Source: Vreelandella azerica
GTDB taxonomy: Bacteria > Pseudomonadota > Gammaproteobacteria > Pseudomonadales > Halomonadaceae
Assembly (NCBI RefSeq): GCF_013112225.1
Contig: NZ_JABFHI010000001.1
Location: 248,001-312,000, forward strand
DNA: 64,000 nt
Direction: 5' to 3'
Shown here piece by piece: positions 56,990 to 64,000 of this stretch (positions are counted from its first letter, which is position 1; every line of letters starts with the position of its first letter). The position numbers and the translations under genes are program-made. The notes under the pieces were generated by a model that worked only from the letters and a program-made list of their open reading frames with translations, made no database searches and was not told the DNA's origin.

Positions 56990-57763
56990 ATGAGTGATGC
57001 CGTCATCGAGAAGGTTGATAACGCCGGTGTGGTTCGTCTGACGATCAATCGCCCCAAGGCGCTGAATGCCCTGAACAGCGATGTATTGAGCGCGCTGGAA
57101 AAAGAGCTGGTCGAGCTGGAACAGCACCCCAGCCTACGTGCCGTCTTGATCACTGGCGCGGGTGAAAAGTCGTTTGTCGCCGGGGCAGATATTGCCGAAA
57201 TGCGCGACAAAACCCCCGAGCAGGCGCGTGCTTTCGCTGGTCAGGCGTTGCGCACCATCAAGCGCCTGGAAACCCTGCCGGTCCCGGTGGTGGCACTGGT
57301 CAACGGCTTCTGCCTGGGCGGCGGCTGCGAGCTGGCGCTGGCCTGTGACTGGGCAGTTGCCAGCGACAACGCCATCTTCGGTCAGCCGGAAGTGTTACTG
57401 GGTGTTATCCCCGGTTTCGGCGGCACCCAGCGCCTGCCGCGCCGCGTCGGGCCTGCCATGGCGCTGGACCTGGTGACCACAGGGCGCAAGATCGATGCCC
57501 ATGAAGCCCTGCGTATTGGCCTGGTTAACCGCGTGATGCCCCAGGCGGAGCTTGAAGACTACGTGGCAGAGCTGACCAAGCAGCTGATGGGCAACGGCCC
57601 GCAGTCGGTGCGTGGTGCCAAGCAGGCGGTACACGACGGCATGGATCAGGATCTCGACAGCGCCCTGGCGCTGGAAACCAGCCTGTTTGCTTTCTGCTTC
57701 GCAGGAGAAGAGCAGACAGAAGGCATGAGCGCCTTTGTTGAAAAGCGTAAGCCTGATTTCTGA
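56990..57763 (+). CDS. Enoyl-CoA hydratase/isomerase (crotonase family)
   Basis: A 257-residue crotonase. It has RPKALNALNSDVLSALEKEL, the oxyanion segment KSFVAGADIAEM, FCLGGGCELALACDWAVASD (first active-site Glu) and VLLGVIPGFGGTQRLPRRVG (second Glu region). AAGGAG precedes the ATG. It lies downstream of the acyl-CoA genes and is expected to hydrate the enoyl-CoA made by the dehydrogenase. A strong terminator follows. Confidence 0.94.
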   Translation: MSDAVIEKVDNAGVVRLTINRPKALNALNSDVLSALEKELVELEQHPSLRAVLITGAGEKSFVAGADIAEMRDKTPEQARAFAGQALRTIKRLETLPVPVVALVNGFCLGGGCELALACDWAVASDNAIFGQPEVLLGVIPGFGGTQRLPRRVGPAMALDLVTTGRKIDAHEALRIGLVNRVMPQAELEDYVAELTKQLMGNGPQSVRGAKQAVHDGMDQDLDSALALETSLFAFCFAGEEQTEGMSAFVEKRKPDF

Positions 57764-57791
57764 TGGGTCAGCCGTGACGTTTCCTGACCCC

Positions 57792-57824
57792 AAAAGGGTA
57801 GCCGAGTGGCTACCCTTTTTTTTT
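57792..57824 (+). terminator. Intrinsic terminator after the enoyl-CoA hydratase
   Basis: AAAAGGGTAGCC-GAGT-GGCTACCCTTTT, a 12-bp stem with a four-base loop and then a run of Ts. Confidence 0.93.
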
Positions 57825-57894
57825 CGCATGAGCCTTAACCCCAGTGTTGCGATAAATCCGCTACACTGGCGCAAATTTCAGATGGATGTCTCCC

Positions 57895-58434
57895 ATGGCG
57901 TTGAGCGCGACCCCGTATAAAGTTGATGTGAACCTGACGGACCTTGATCGTAACGTCTTTGACACCCTGCGTTTTACCGTGGCCCGCCATCCGTCTGAAA
58001 CAGAAGACCGGATGTGCAGCCGCTTGATCGCTTACCTTCTGTGGTACAGCGAATCACTGGCTTTTGGCCGCGGGCTTTCGGATGTGGATGAGCCTGCCCT
58101 GTGGGATAAAAGCCTGGATGGCCGCGTGCTGCACTGGATAGAAGTCGGACTGCCGGACGCCGAGCGCCTGACCTGGTGCTCACGCCGGGCAGAGCGGGTG
58201 TCGCTGTTGGCGTATGGGCGGGTGGATATCTGGGAGAGTAAGGTGTTACCGGCGGTGTCGTCGCTCAAGAATGTGCATGTGGCCAGCTTGCCGCAGGAAA
58301 GCCTGAGCGCCATAGCCTCGGGCTTGTCGCGTACTATTGACTGGGCGGTAATGATCAGTGAAGGGTCTTTATTTATTACCGACGCCAATGGCCAGCATGA
58401 GATTACCCCGCAGTGGCTGCTGCGTGATCGTTAA
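57895..58434 (+). CDS. yaeQ: YaeQ family protein
   Basis: A 179-residue protein starting MALSATPYKVDVNLTDLDRN. The family blocks ARHPSETEDRMCSRLIAYLL and SDVDEPALWDKSLDGRVLHW are clear. YaeQ has a PD-(D/E)XK nuclease-like fold of unknown substrate. The start at 57895 is chosen from the family pattern; the ATG at 57886 is also in frame. Confidence 0.93.
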   Translation: MALSATPYKVDVNLTDLDRNVFDTLRFTVARHPSETEDRMCSRLIAYLLWYSESLAFGRGLSDVDEPALWDKSLDGRVLHWIEVGLPDAERLTWCSRRAERVSLLAYGRVDIWESKVLPAVSSLKNVHVASLPQESLSAIASGLSRTIDWAVMISEGSLFITDANGQHEITPQWLLRDR

Positions 58435-58470
58435 CCTGAGCCATCGTTAACGCTTCAACCTGACCTGTAA

Positions 58471-58495
58471 GGGCCCGCCAGCAGGCGGGCCCTTT
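58471..58495. terminator. Bidirectional terminator between yaeQ and yghU
   Basis: GGGCCCGCC-AGCA-GGCGGGCCC, a perfect nine-bp GC stem, then TTT; it lies between convergent genes. Confidence 0.8.
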
Positions 58496-58520
58496 GTATT
58501 GCGTGGCGTGTCGTTCAGTA

Positions 58521-59381
58521 TCAGCCGAGCTTGTCCTGGGTCCTGAGTTCAAAGTCGCTGGCGTTGTGGCGTTCGTGCAGCTGCTCGCTGGGGTCACCCC
58601 AGGTGCGATTGACCATGCGGCCACGTTGCACGGCGGGGCGGGCGTCGATCTCGTCGGCCCAGCGCTGCACATGGGTATAGGTGTGGGCTTCAAGGAACTC
58701 GGCGGCATTATAGACGCGGTTCTTGACCAGGGCGCCGTACCAGGGGTAGATCGCCATATCGGCAATGGTGTATTTATCACCGGCCATGTAGCAGTTGTTT
58801 GCCAGGTGGCGGTCGAGGACATCCAGCTGGCGCTTGACCTCCATGGTGAAGCGGTCAATCGGATACTCCAGCGGCTCTGGCGCATAGGCATAGAAGTGCC
58901 CGAAACCGCCGCCCAGCATGGGCGCGCTGCCCATCTGCCAGAATAGCCAGGAAAGGCATTCGGTGCGCTTGGCCGGGTCTTCAGGCAGGAAGGCGTTAAA
59001 TTTTTCGGCCAGGTAAATCAGGATGGCGCCGGATTCGAATACCCGCTGGGGTGGCTGAGTGCTGTGATCCATCAGCGCCGGGATTTTCGAGTTGGGGTTA
59101 ACCTCGACAAAACCACTGCTGAACTGCTCGCCTTCAGTGATGCGAATCAGGTGGGCATCGTACTCGGCGCTGATGCCTTTTTCGAGCAGCTCCTCAAGCA
59201 GGATGGTGACCTTGACACCATTGGGGGTCGCCAGGGAATAAAGCTGCAAGGGGTGGCGACCCACCGGCAATGCTTTTTCATGCGTCGCACCGGCCACAGG
59301 GCGGTTGATATTGGCAAACTCGCCGCCATTACCCGGCTCCCACTGCCACACCCGCGGGGGCGTATAGGTTGCGTTGCTCAT
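58521..59381 (-). CDS. yghU: Glutathione-dependent disulfide-bond oxidoreductase, YghU-like GST
   Basis: A 286-residue glutathione transferase homologue (YghU/YfcG group, which reduce disulfides with glutathione). It starts MSNATYTPPRVWQWEPGNGG; the thioredoxin-like domain has LYSLATPNGVKVTILLEELL and NPNSKIPALMDHSTQPPQRV, then FESGAILIYLAEKF. The helical domain has GHFYAYAPEPLEYPIDRF. The start at 59381 has AAGGAGAAACTG upstream. It may share a transcript with ohr, with an inverted repeat between them. Confidence 0.93.
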   Translation of the reverse strand: MSNATYTPPRVWQWEPGNGGEFANINRPVAGATHEKALPVGRHPLQLYSLATPNGVKVTILLEELLEKGISAEYDAHLIRITEGEQFSSGFVEVNPNSKIPALMDHSTQPPQRVFESGAILIYLAEKFNAFLPEDPAKRTECLSWLFWQMGSAPMLGGGFGHFYAYAPEPLEYPIDRFTMEVKRQLDVLDRHLANNCYMAGDKYTIADMAIYPWYGALVKNRVYNAAEFLEAHTYTHVQRWADEIDARPAVQRGRMVNRTWGDPSEQLHERHNASDFELRTQDKLG

Positions 59382-59429
59382 CAGTTTCTCCTTGCCGTCA
59401 GTGTGTCTCAGACCTGTTTGCAGGCGATA

Positions 59430-59470
59430 AACAACATCACCGCAGGGCAATGCCGCGCGGTGATGTTGTT
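59430..59470. repeat. 14-bp perfect inverted repeat between ohr and yghU
   Basis: AACAACATCACCGC (59430-59443) and GCGGTGATGTTGTT (59457-59470) with a 13-base spacer. It lies 49 bases before the yghU start and 50 after the ohr stop. It may be an attenuator, terminator or operator; there is no strong T-tract. Confidence 0.7.
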
Positions 59471-59519
59471 CAAGGACCAAGTTGTCAAAAATACCAATGC
59501 CCAACGTACGAACGCAGGC

Positions 59520-59945
59520 TTATACCAGCGTCAGGGTGACGTCGATATTGCCCTGGGTAGCATTGGAGTAAGGGCAGACAATATGTGCTTTATCCACCAG
59601 GCTTTGCGCCTGTGCCTTGTCCATGCCCGGCAGGCTGATCTTGAGTTCGACTTCAATCCCGAAGCCTGTCGGGATCGGGCCAATGCCGACATGGCCGTCA
59701 ATCTTGACATCTTCCGGCAGCTGGATCTTTTCCTGGCTGGCGACGTGCTTCATGGCGCCCAGAAAGCAGGCGGAATAGCCTGCGGCAAACAGCTGCTCAG
59801 GGTTGGTGCCATTACCGCCTGGGCCACCCAGCTCGGTGGGCGTGCTGAGTTTGACATCCAGCGCGCCGTCGGAAGAGGCAGCATGGCCTTCACGGCCACC
59901 AGTGGCGGTGGCATGGGCACGATAGGCGATTTTTTCAATTGTCAT
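59520..59945 (-). CDS. ohr: Organic hydroperoxide resistance protein (Ohr/OsmC)
   Basis: A 141-residue OsmC-fold peroxidase. The two catalytic cysteines are in [17 protein letters not shown] and [15 protein letters not shown], the Ohr pattern. It reduces fatty-acid and other organic hydroperoxides with lipoylated proteins as electron donors. No ohrR gene is visible next to it. Confidence 0.96.
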   Translation of the reverse strand: MTIEKIAYRAHATATGGREGHAASSDGALDVKLSTPTELGGPGGNGTNPEQLFAAGYSACFLGAMKHVASQEKIQLPEDVKIDGHVGIGPIPTGFGIEVELKISLPGMDKAQAQSLVDKAHIVCPYSNATQGNIDVTLTLV

Positions 59946-60143
59946 GAGGGGACTCCTTATTATTGATGGTCATTTGCGACCAGATGCAGCGTAGCAGATT
60001 GTTAACCGGTGTCCATGTTTGGCACAGAAAGCGGTATAGCAAGCGAGGATGAATAACACCTTCCTGCGTGATCATCTGCGTTATGCCATCATGTAAACGT
60101 GGTGTCGCCAAGCGAATTATCAACTCCCAAGAGAAGGTTTATC

Positions 60144-61362
60144 ATGATGACATTACTGAGCCATATCGAGGCTCAGCTTCACGCCGTTAACGACAGCACC
60201 CTGGCGCTGATCCTGCTCGGAGTGCTGCTGTCTTTAAGTATTGTGGTTGATACGGTGTCACGGCGCACCGCCTTGCCGCGTATTTCCTTGTTAGTGTTGG
60301 TAGGGGTCGGCTACGCGGTCGTTCAGCAGTTGGTGATTGGCTCAGCCAAAGCCCCTCTGGAAGGTCTGCGTGAGCCGCTGATCAACCTGGCGCTGGTGAT
60401 GGTGGCGTTCTTGCTGGGGGCGAGCTGACATTATCCCGCCTGAAATCAACCGGGCGAATTATTGTGCTGCTCTCGGCCGCTGTGGTGCTGGGCTCGCTGG
60501 CCGTTGTGTTTGCTGGGCTTTGGGCCTTGGGTTTCCCGCTGGCGGTTGCCGCGTCGCTGGCAGCCATTTCGGTCGCGACCGACCCGGCTGCGGTCAGTGA
60601 AGCTATTGATGAAAGCGGCCAGACCAACCTTAATTCACGGGTGATGTTAGGGATCGTGGCCATTGATGACGCCTGGGGGTGATTATCTTCGGGCTGACCA
60701 TGGCGGCAATGAGCTGGGTGAGCCTGGCGGATAGTGGCACAGGTTCGCTGATGCATTCGTTCTGGGAGTTGGGCGGTTGCGTTTTGTTGGGGATTGCACT
60801 GGGCTTGCCCGCGGCCTGGCTGACCGGTCGACTGAAACCCGGGCGGCCCACTCAGGCGGAAGCGCTGGCGCTGATGTTATTGATTGCCGGTCTATCTGCT
60901 TATCTCAACGTTTCTGCCTTGCTGGCGGCCATGGTGGCCGGCTTTGTGGTGGTGAACGTTTCAGCGCACCATACCCGTTCCTTTGCCGAGATTGAGCAGA
61001 TTGAATGGCCGTTTCTGGTGTTCTTTTTTGTGCTGGCCGGGGCCAGCCTGGATCTGGCCAATCTGCATGCCGCGCTTGTGCCGATAGCGGCGTATGTTGT
61101 CTTGCGCATATCGGGAAGATTTGTGGGTGGTTATCTGGGTGTTCGCGTGTTGAGCCGTAATGTGACGGGGCTTGAACCACGTATTGGCCTGGGGCTTTTA
61201 CCCCAGGCAGGCGTTGCCATGGGGATGGCGTTGCTGGCCGCCGAGCGCTTTCCTGAGCATGGTGCCTTGATCGTCACCACTGTGGTGACGTCCACCATTC
61301 TTTTTGAACTGTTTGGCCCCTTCTGGGTAAAACGCCTTGTAGTAAAATCGGAGACGCCATAA
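60144..61362 (+). CDS. Cation:proton antiporter, NhaP/KefB-like (two frameshifts)
   Basis: About 406 residues and ten to twelve helices when one G is restored at each of 60416-60420 (FLLGGELTLSRLKST) and 60675-60679 (DAWGVIIFGLTMAA). Features are SVATDPAAVSEAIDESGQTN (the conserved Asp pair) and GLLPQAGVAMGMALLAAERF near the end. It belongs to the CPA superfamily; the ion is not certain. It overlaps the MOSC gene by one base (TAATG). Confidence 0.88.
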
Positions 61363-62218
61363 TGCAAGTGAATGCGCTTTACTGTTACCCGGTCAAATCC
61401 ATGCAAGGTATTCGCCTTGATCAGGCACGGCTGTATCGCCACGGGTTTGAATGGGATCGTCGCTGGATGCTGGTTGACCGCCAGCAATGTTTTGTCACCC
61501 AGCGCCAATTGCCCGCCCTGGCAGCGTTGAAAGTCGCTATCACCGACAGCGCTTTGGTACTGTCACACCCCCAGGCGGGTAGTATTGAGGTGCCGCTGGA
61601 AACGCCGTCGTCTGCGGCGCAGAGCGTGCGCGTCTGGCAGGATGATTGCCAGGCTCAGCCAGAAAGCCCTCAAATAACTGAATGGCTTGAATCGGCCCTC
61701 GGGTCAGCGGCACAAGGGCTGCGCTTGATGCGCTTTGCTGATGGGTTCACCCGAGCTGTGGCTGAAGACGCTTTTGGTCATCAGCAGGCGCACACCTTTT
61801 TGCCGACGGTTACCCCTACCTGGTCACCACAACGGCTTCTTTGCATGCGCTTAACCAGGCGCTTAGTGAAAAAGGCCTCGATGCGGTGCCCATGAGCCGC
61901 TTTCGGCCTAATATCGTGATTGAGCATGATGAAGCCTGGAGCGAGGATCGTTGGGGCGGCATCCAGACGCTGCCAGCCGCTGGTGGCGAAGGGGCTGAGC
62001 TTGTTTTCTGCGAGCCTTGCCAGCGCTGCAAGGTGACTACCATTGACCAGCAGACCGCGCAGGTATCCGTTCCAGCCGAACCGTTGAAAACCCTGGTGGC
62101 GTTGAATACCCAGCCCGCACTCAAGGGCGCCCACTTTGGCCAGAACGCGTTACTGGCAAGTCGCGAGGGAGGGCTTATTCGTGTGGGGGACCCGAGCGCG
62201 GTATTACCCGACGCCTGA
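61362..62218 (+). CDS. MOSC-domain molybdenum/iron-sulfur protein, YcbX-like (one frameshift)
   Basis: About 285 residues once one T is restored at the run 61797-61801 (AHTFFADGYPYLVTTTASL). The N-terminal MOSC beta-barrel begins MQVNALYCYPVKSMQGIRLD, followed by GFEWDRRWMLVDRQQ. The C-terminal MOSC domain has SRFRPNIVIEHDEAWSED and CEPCQRCKVTTIDQQT, with the conserved Cys likely binding molybdenum cofactor. It may reduce N-hydroxylated bases or similar substrates. Unlike E. coli YcbX, no C-terminal ferredoxin domain is seen. Confidence 0.85.
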
Positions 62219-62397
62219 TACCCAGACGCTCAAGGCTTAACATGCCGGTGGCAATCACGGTGCCTGACATAAGGTATCAGCGTCAGGCTCCAAGAACCTT
62301 TATCTATCGCCATGAGAGCATTGACGCATGCTGTGCTTGGCTCTATGGTCAGCTTTCTGCATAATGTTTCAGTTTTTTACATTTCCCAGGAGCTACT

Positions 62398-63189
62398 GTG
62401 GATCTTGCGACGTTAATCGGGCTACTCGGGGCAGCTGTTCTCGTCAGTATGGCCGTCATCCTAGGCACTTCTCCTGAAGTGTTCATGAACCCGACGGGGC
62501 TGTTGTTAGTGGTAGGTGGCACAACCTTTGTCGTTATGGCCAAGTTTACCCTGACCCAGTTCAAATTTGCCCTTAAAGCAGCTGCACGTGCGTTCAAGTT
62601 CAAGCTGCCCAGCACCCAGGAAAGCATTGATGAGCTGGTAGAGCTTTCCAAGCTGTCGCGCAAGCAGGGGCTTCTGGTTCTTGAAAGCCAAGAGGTTAGC
62701 TCACCGTTTCTGGCTCAGGGGTTACAGATGCTGGCGGATGGTTTCAGTGCAGAAATGATCCAGGACATGCTTGGCAAGGAGCGGCTTCTGACCCTGGAAC
62801 GCAATGAAGCTGGCGGGCAGGTGTTTTCTGCCTTTGCAGAAGTGGCGCCGTCGATGGGGATGATCGGTACTCTGGTGGGGTTGGTGCAGATGCTGGCCAA
62901 TATGGATGACCCCGCGATGATCGGCCCGGCCATGGCCGTAGCGCTACTGACAACGCTTTATGGCGCCATGATTGCCAGCATGATCGCCAGCCCGATTGCT
63001 GACAAACTCTGGCTGCGGATGAACCAGGAAGCCAAGATGCAGCAGCTGTGGATAGATGCGGTGCTGGCGATTAAAGGCGATAAGAATCCGCGGGTGCTGG
63101 AGCAGATGTTGACGATCTATCTGCCGCCTGAGCACCGTCAGCGCGATGAGGGTGGCGGCACTGGTAATGAAGCGGGCGATTCAGCGTGA
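62398..63189 (+). CDS. pomA: Flagellar stator protein PomA (MotA homologue)
   Basis: A 263-residue inner-membrane stator subunit with a GTG start after CCAGGAG. It has four helices: LATLIGLLGAAVLVSMAVIL (1), GLLLVVGGTTFVVMA (2), FAEVAPSMGMIGTLVGLVQM (3) and AMAVALLTTLYGAMIASMIA (4). The cytoplasmic loop is about residues 45-150. Short-loop PomA-type members of the MotA/TolQ/ExbB family often use Na+, which would suit a halophile. It is followed four bases later by the pomB ATG. Confidence 0.93.
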   Translation: MDLATLIGLLGAAVLVSMAVILGTSPEVFMNPTGLLLVVGGTTFVVMAKFTLTQFKFALKAAARAFKFKLPSTQESIDELVELSKLSRKQGLLVLESQEVSSPFLAQGLQMLADGFSAEMIQDMLGKERLLTLERNEAGGQVFSAFAEVAPSMGMIGTLVGLVQMLANMDDPAMIGPAMAVALLTTLYGAMIASMIASPIADKLWLRMNQEAKMQQLWIDAVLAIKGDKNPRVLEQMLTIYLPPEHRQRDEGGGTGNEAGDSA

Positions 63190-63192
63190 TCC

Positions 63193-64000
63193 ATGAGTAA
63201 AAAAAGACATCCAATATCCCGCAGTGGATGGTCACTTACGCTGACCTGATGAGCCTGCTGCTATGTTTTTCGTGCTGCTGCTGTCGTTTGCTGAAATTGA
63301 CGCCGATAAGTTTCGGCGTATTGCCGGTGAGCTTTCAAAGGCGTTTGGCGTTCAGCGGGATATTGAAGCCATGCAGATTCCGAAAGGCACCAGTGCCGCA
63401 CTGGATAAGTTTTCGCCTGCCGTGCCTGACCGCACCCTCCTTGATGAGATTCGCCAGCGCACCATGGAAGAGCAATCCCAGCTGGAGTCGATGCGACAGA
63501 TACTCGAACAGCAGCGCCGTCAGCAAACCCGTGAGCTGGCCGAAGAAATTCGTGCTCTACTTGATGAAACGGGCAATAGCGAAGTGACTCAGGTAGAAGT
63601 GGATGGCTTTCGCGTGGTGATCCGGATTGAGGAGCGCGGCAGCTTTATGTCGGGCTCCTCCAACGTGACCATGTCTTTTGCCACACTGCTAGCAGATATG
63701 GCCGCTATCTTCGCTGGTCTGCCGGGTACGGTGGCGATTGAAGGTCATACCGATAATGTACCTATTCGCACGGCTCGGTTTGAAAGCAACTGGGATCTAT
63801 CGGCAATGCGCGCAGCGTCAGTGGCCAATGTGCTGTTGACCGATGATGAGCTGAGCCCAGAACGCATTCTGGTGCAGGGCTTTGCGGATACTGAGCCGCG
63901 CGCATCAAACGATACGCCAGAAGGGCGTGCGCAGAATCGCCGGGTGGAAATCAATATCGATCTGAGTGAAGCGATTGAACAGCGTGGGCAGCGCGAACTA
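63193..64000 (+). CDS. pomB: Flagellar stator protein PomB (MotB homologue), 3' end outside window, two frameshifts
   Basis: It begins MSKKKTSNIPQWMVTYADLM after restoring one A in the run 63199-63205, then SLLLCFFVLLLSFAEIDADK after one T in the run 63266-63270. This is the conserved ion-binding helix, with Asp in YADLM. A periplasmic linker follows, and the OmpA-like peptidoglycan-binding domain begins about residue 150 (VAIEGHTDNVPIRTARFESN; NDTPEGRAQNRRVEIN). The frame is open to the end of the window. It forms the stator with PomA. Confidence 0.9.

Noticed and set aside
10675..60682. In-frame TGA/TAG codons (DUF2256, prkB, the antiporter and others) as recoding or selenocysteine sites
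   Set aside because: Each is explained by a one- or two-base loss next to it, and the downstream family sequence is in another frame. No SECIS-like element was apparent, although the neighbouring operon families are selenium-associated.
1..64000. CRISPR arrays, rRNA genes, toxin-antitoxin pairs or known anti-phage systems
   Set aside because: No regularly spaced repeats, rRNA signatures or defence-system domains were seen on reading either strand.

Overview
The window looks like chromosomal DNA of a moderately halophilic gammaproteobacterium, most likely Halomonadaceae (Halomonas or a close relative). The pointers are a complete seven-gene Mrp-type Na+/H+ antiporter operon, a second cation:proton antiporter, a PhaR polyhydroxyalkanoate regulator, PomAB-type flagellar stator genes, a DUF6482-like small protein, and Pseudomonas/Halomonas-type housekeeping genes (hemH, purD, hinT, ettA, glyA, rsmE, ohr). 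This assignment is inference from gene content; there is no rRNA in the window.

Layout. 0-3.2 kb: end of dnaB, two small unknown genes, a DCC-family thiol oxidoreductase and an iron-sulfur photolyase. 3.3-10.4 kb: hemH, then mnhABCDEFG. 10.6-16.2 kb: DUF2256 with a DASH-type cryptochrome, DUF3429, a lytic transglycosylase, a retropepsin-like protease, rsmE and phaR. 16.3-25.5 kb: purD, thioesterase, prkB, hinT, ettA, a PA3496-like protein, a short LOV photoreceptor, MFS and EamA transporters, tesA. 25.5-35.1 kb: ybbA/ybbP, a polyphosphate:AMP phosphotransferase, glyA, a membrane GGDEF protein, an AEC transporter and tRNA-Arg(CCT). 35.1-40.2 kb: a rearranged accessory island after the tRNA, holding IS3-family sequences, an orphan response regulator with Asn at the phosphorylation site, and truncated or disrupted exopolysaccharide genes (gfcC, yjbH). 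40.3-42.9 kb: a YdjM-like hydrolase, DUF411, a glyoxalase and a META lipoprotein. 42.9-52.3 kb: a tight eight-gene minus-strand operon (phosphotransferase, YnjBCD-like ABC importer, two small glycosyl/nucleotidyl-transferase-like enzymes, a TVP38-flavoprotein fusion and an NDH-2-like flavoprotein). Several of these families are named for association with seleno/arseno metabolism, and this operon is the best candidate for an undescribed system. 52.4-57.8 kb: acyl-CoA catabolism genes. 57.9-64 kb: yaeQ, yghU, ohr, a cation:proton antiporter, a MOSC protein and pomAB (pomB runs off the end).

A striking property is the number of single-base disruptions. About twenty conserved genes read through only if one base is restored, nearly always in a run of 4-7 identical bases that is one base short. 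This looks like homopolymer undercalling in the assembly rather than mass gene decay. I therefore annotate those loci as single genes across the frameshift and state where the break is. The truncation of yjbH at the IS element and the 17-bp duplication in the transposase look like real biology.
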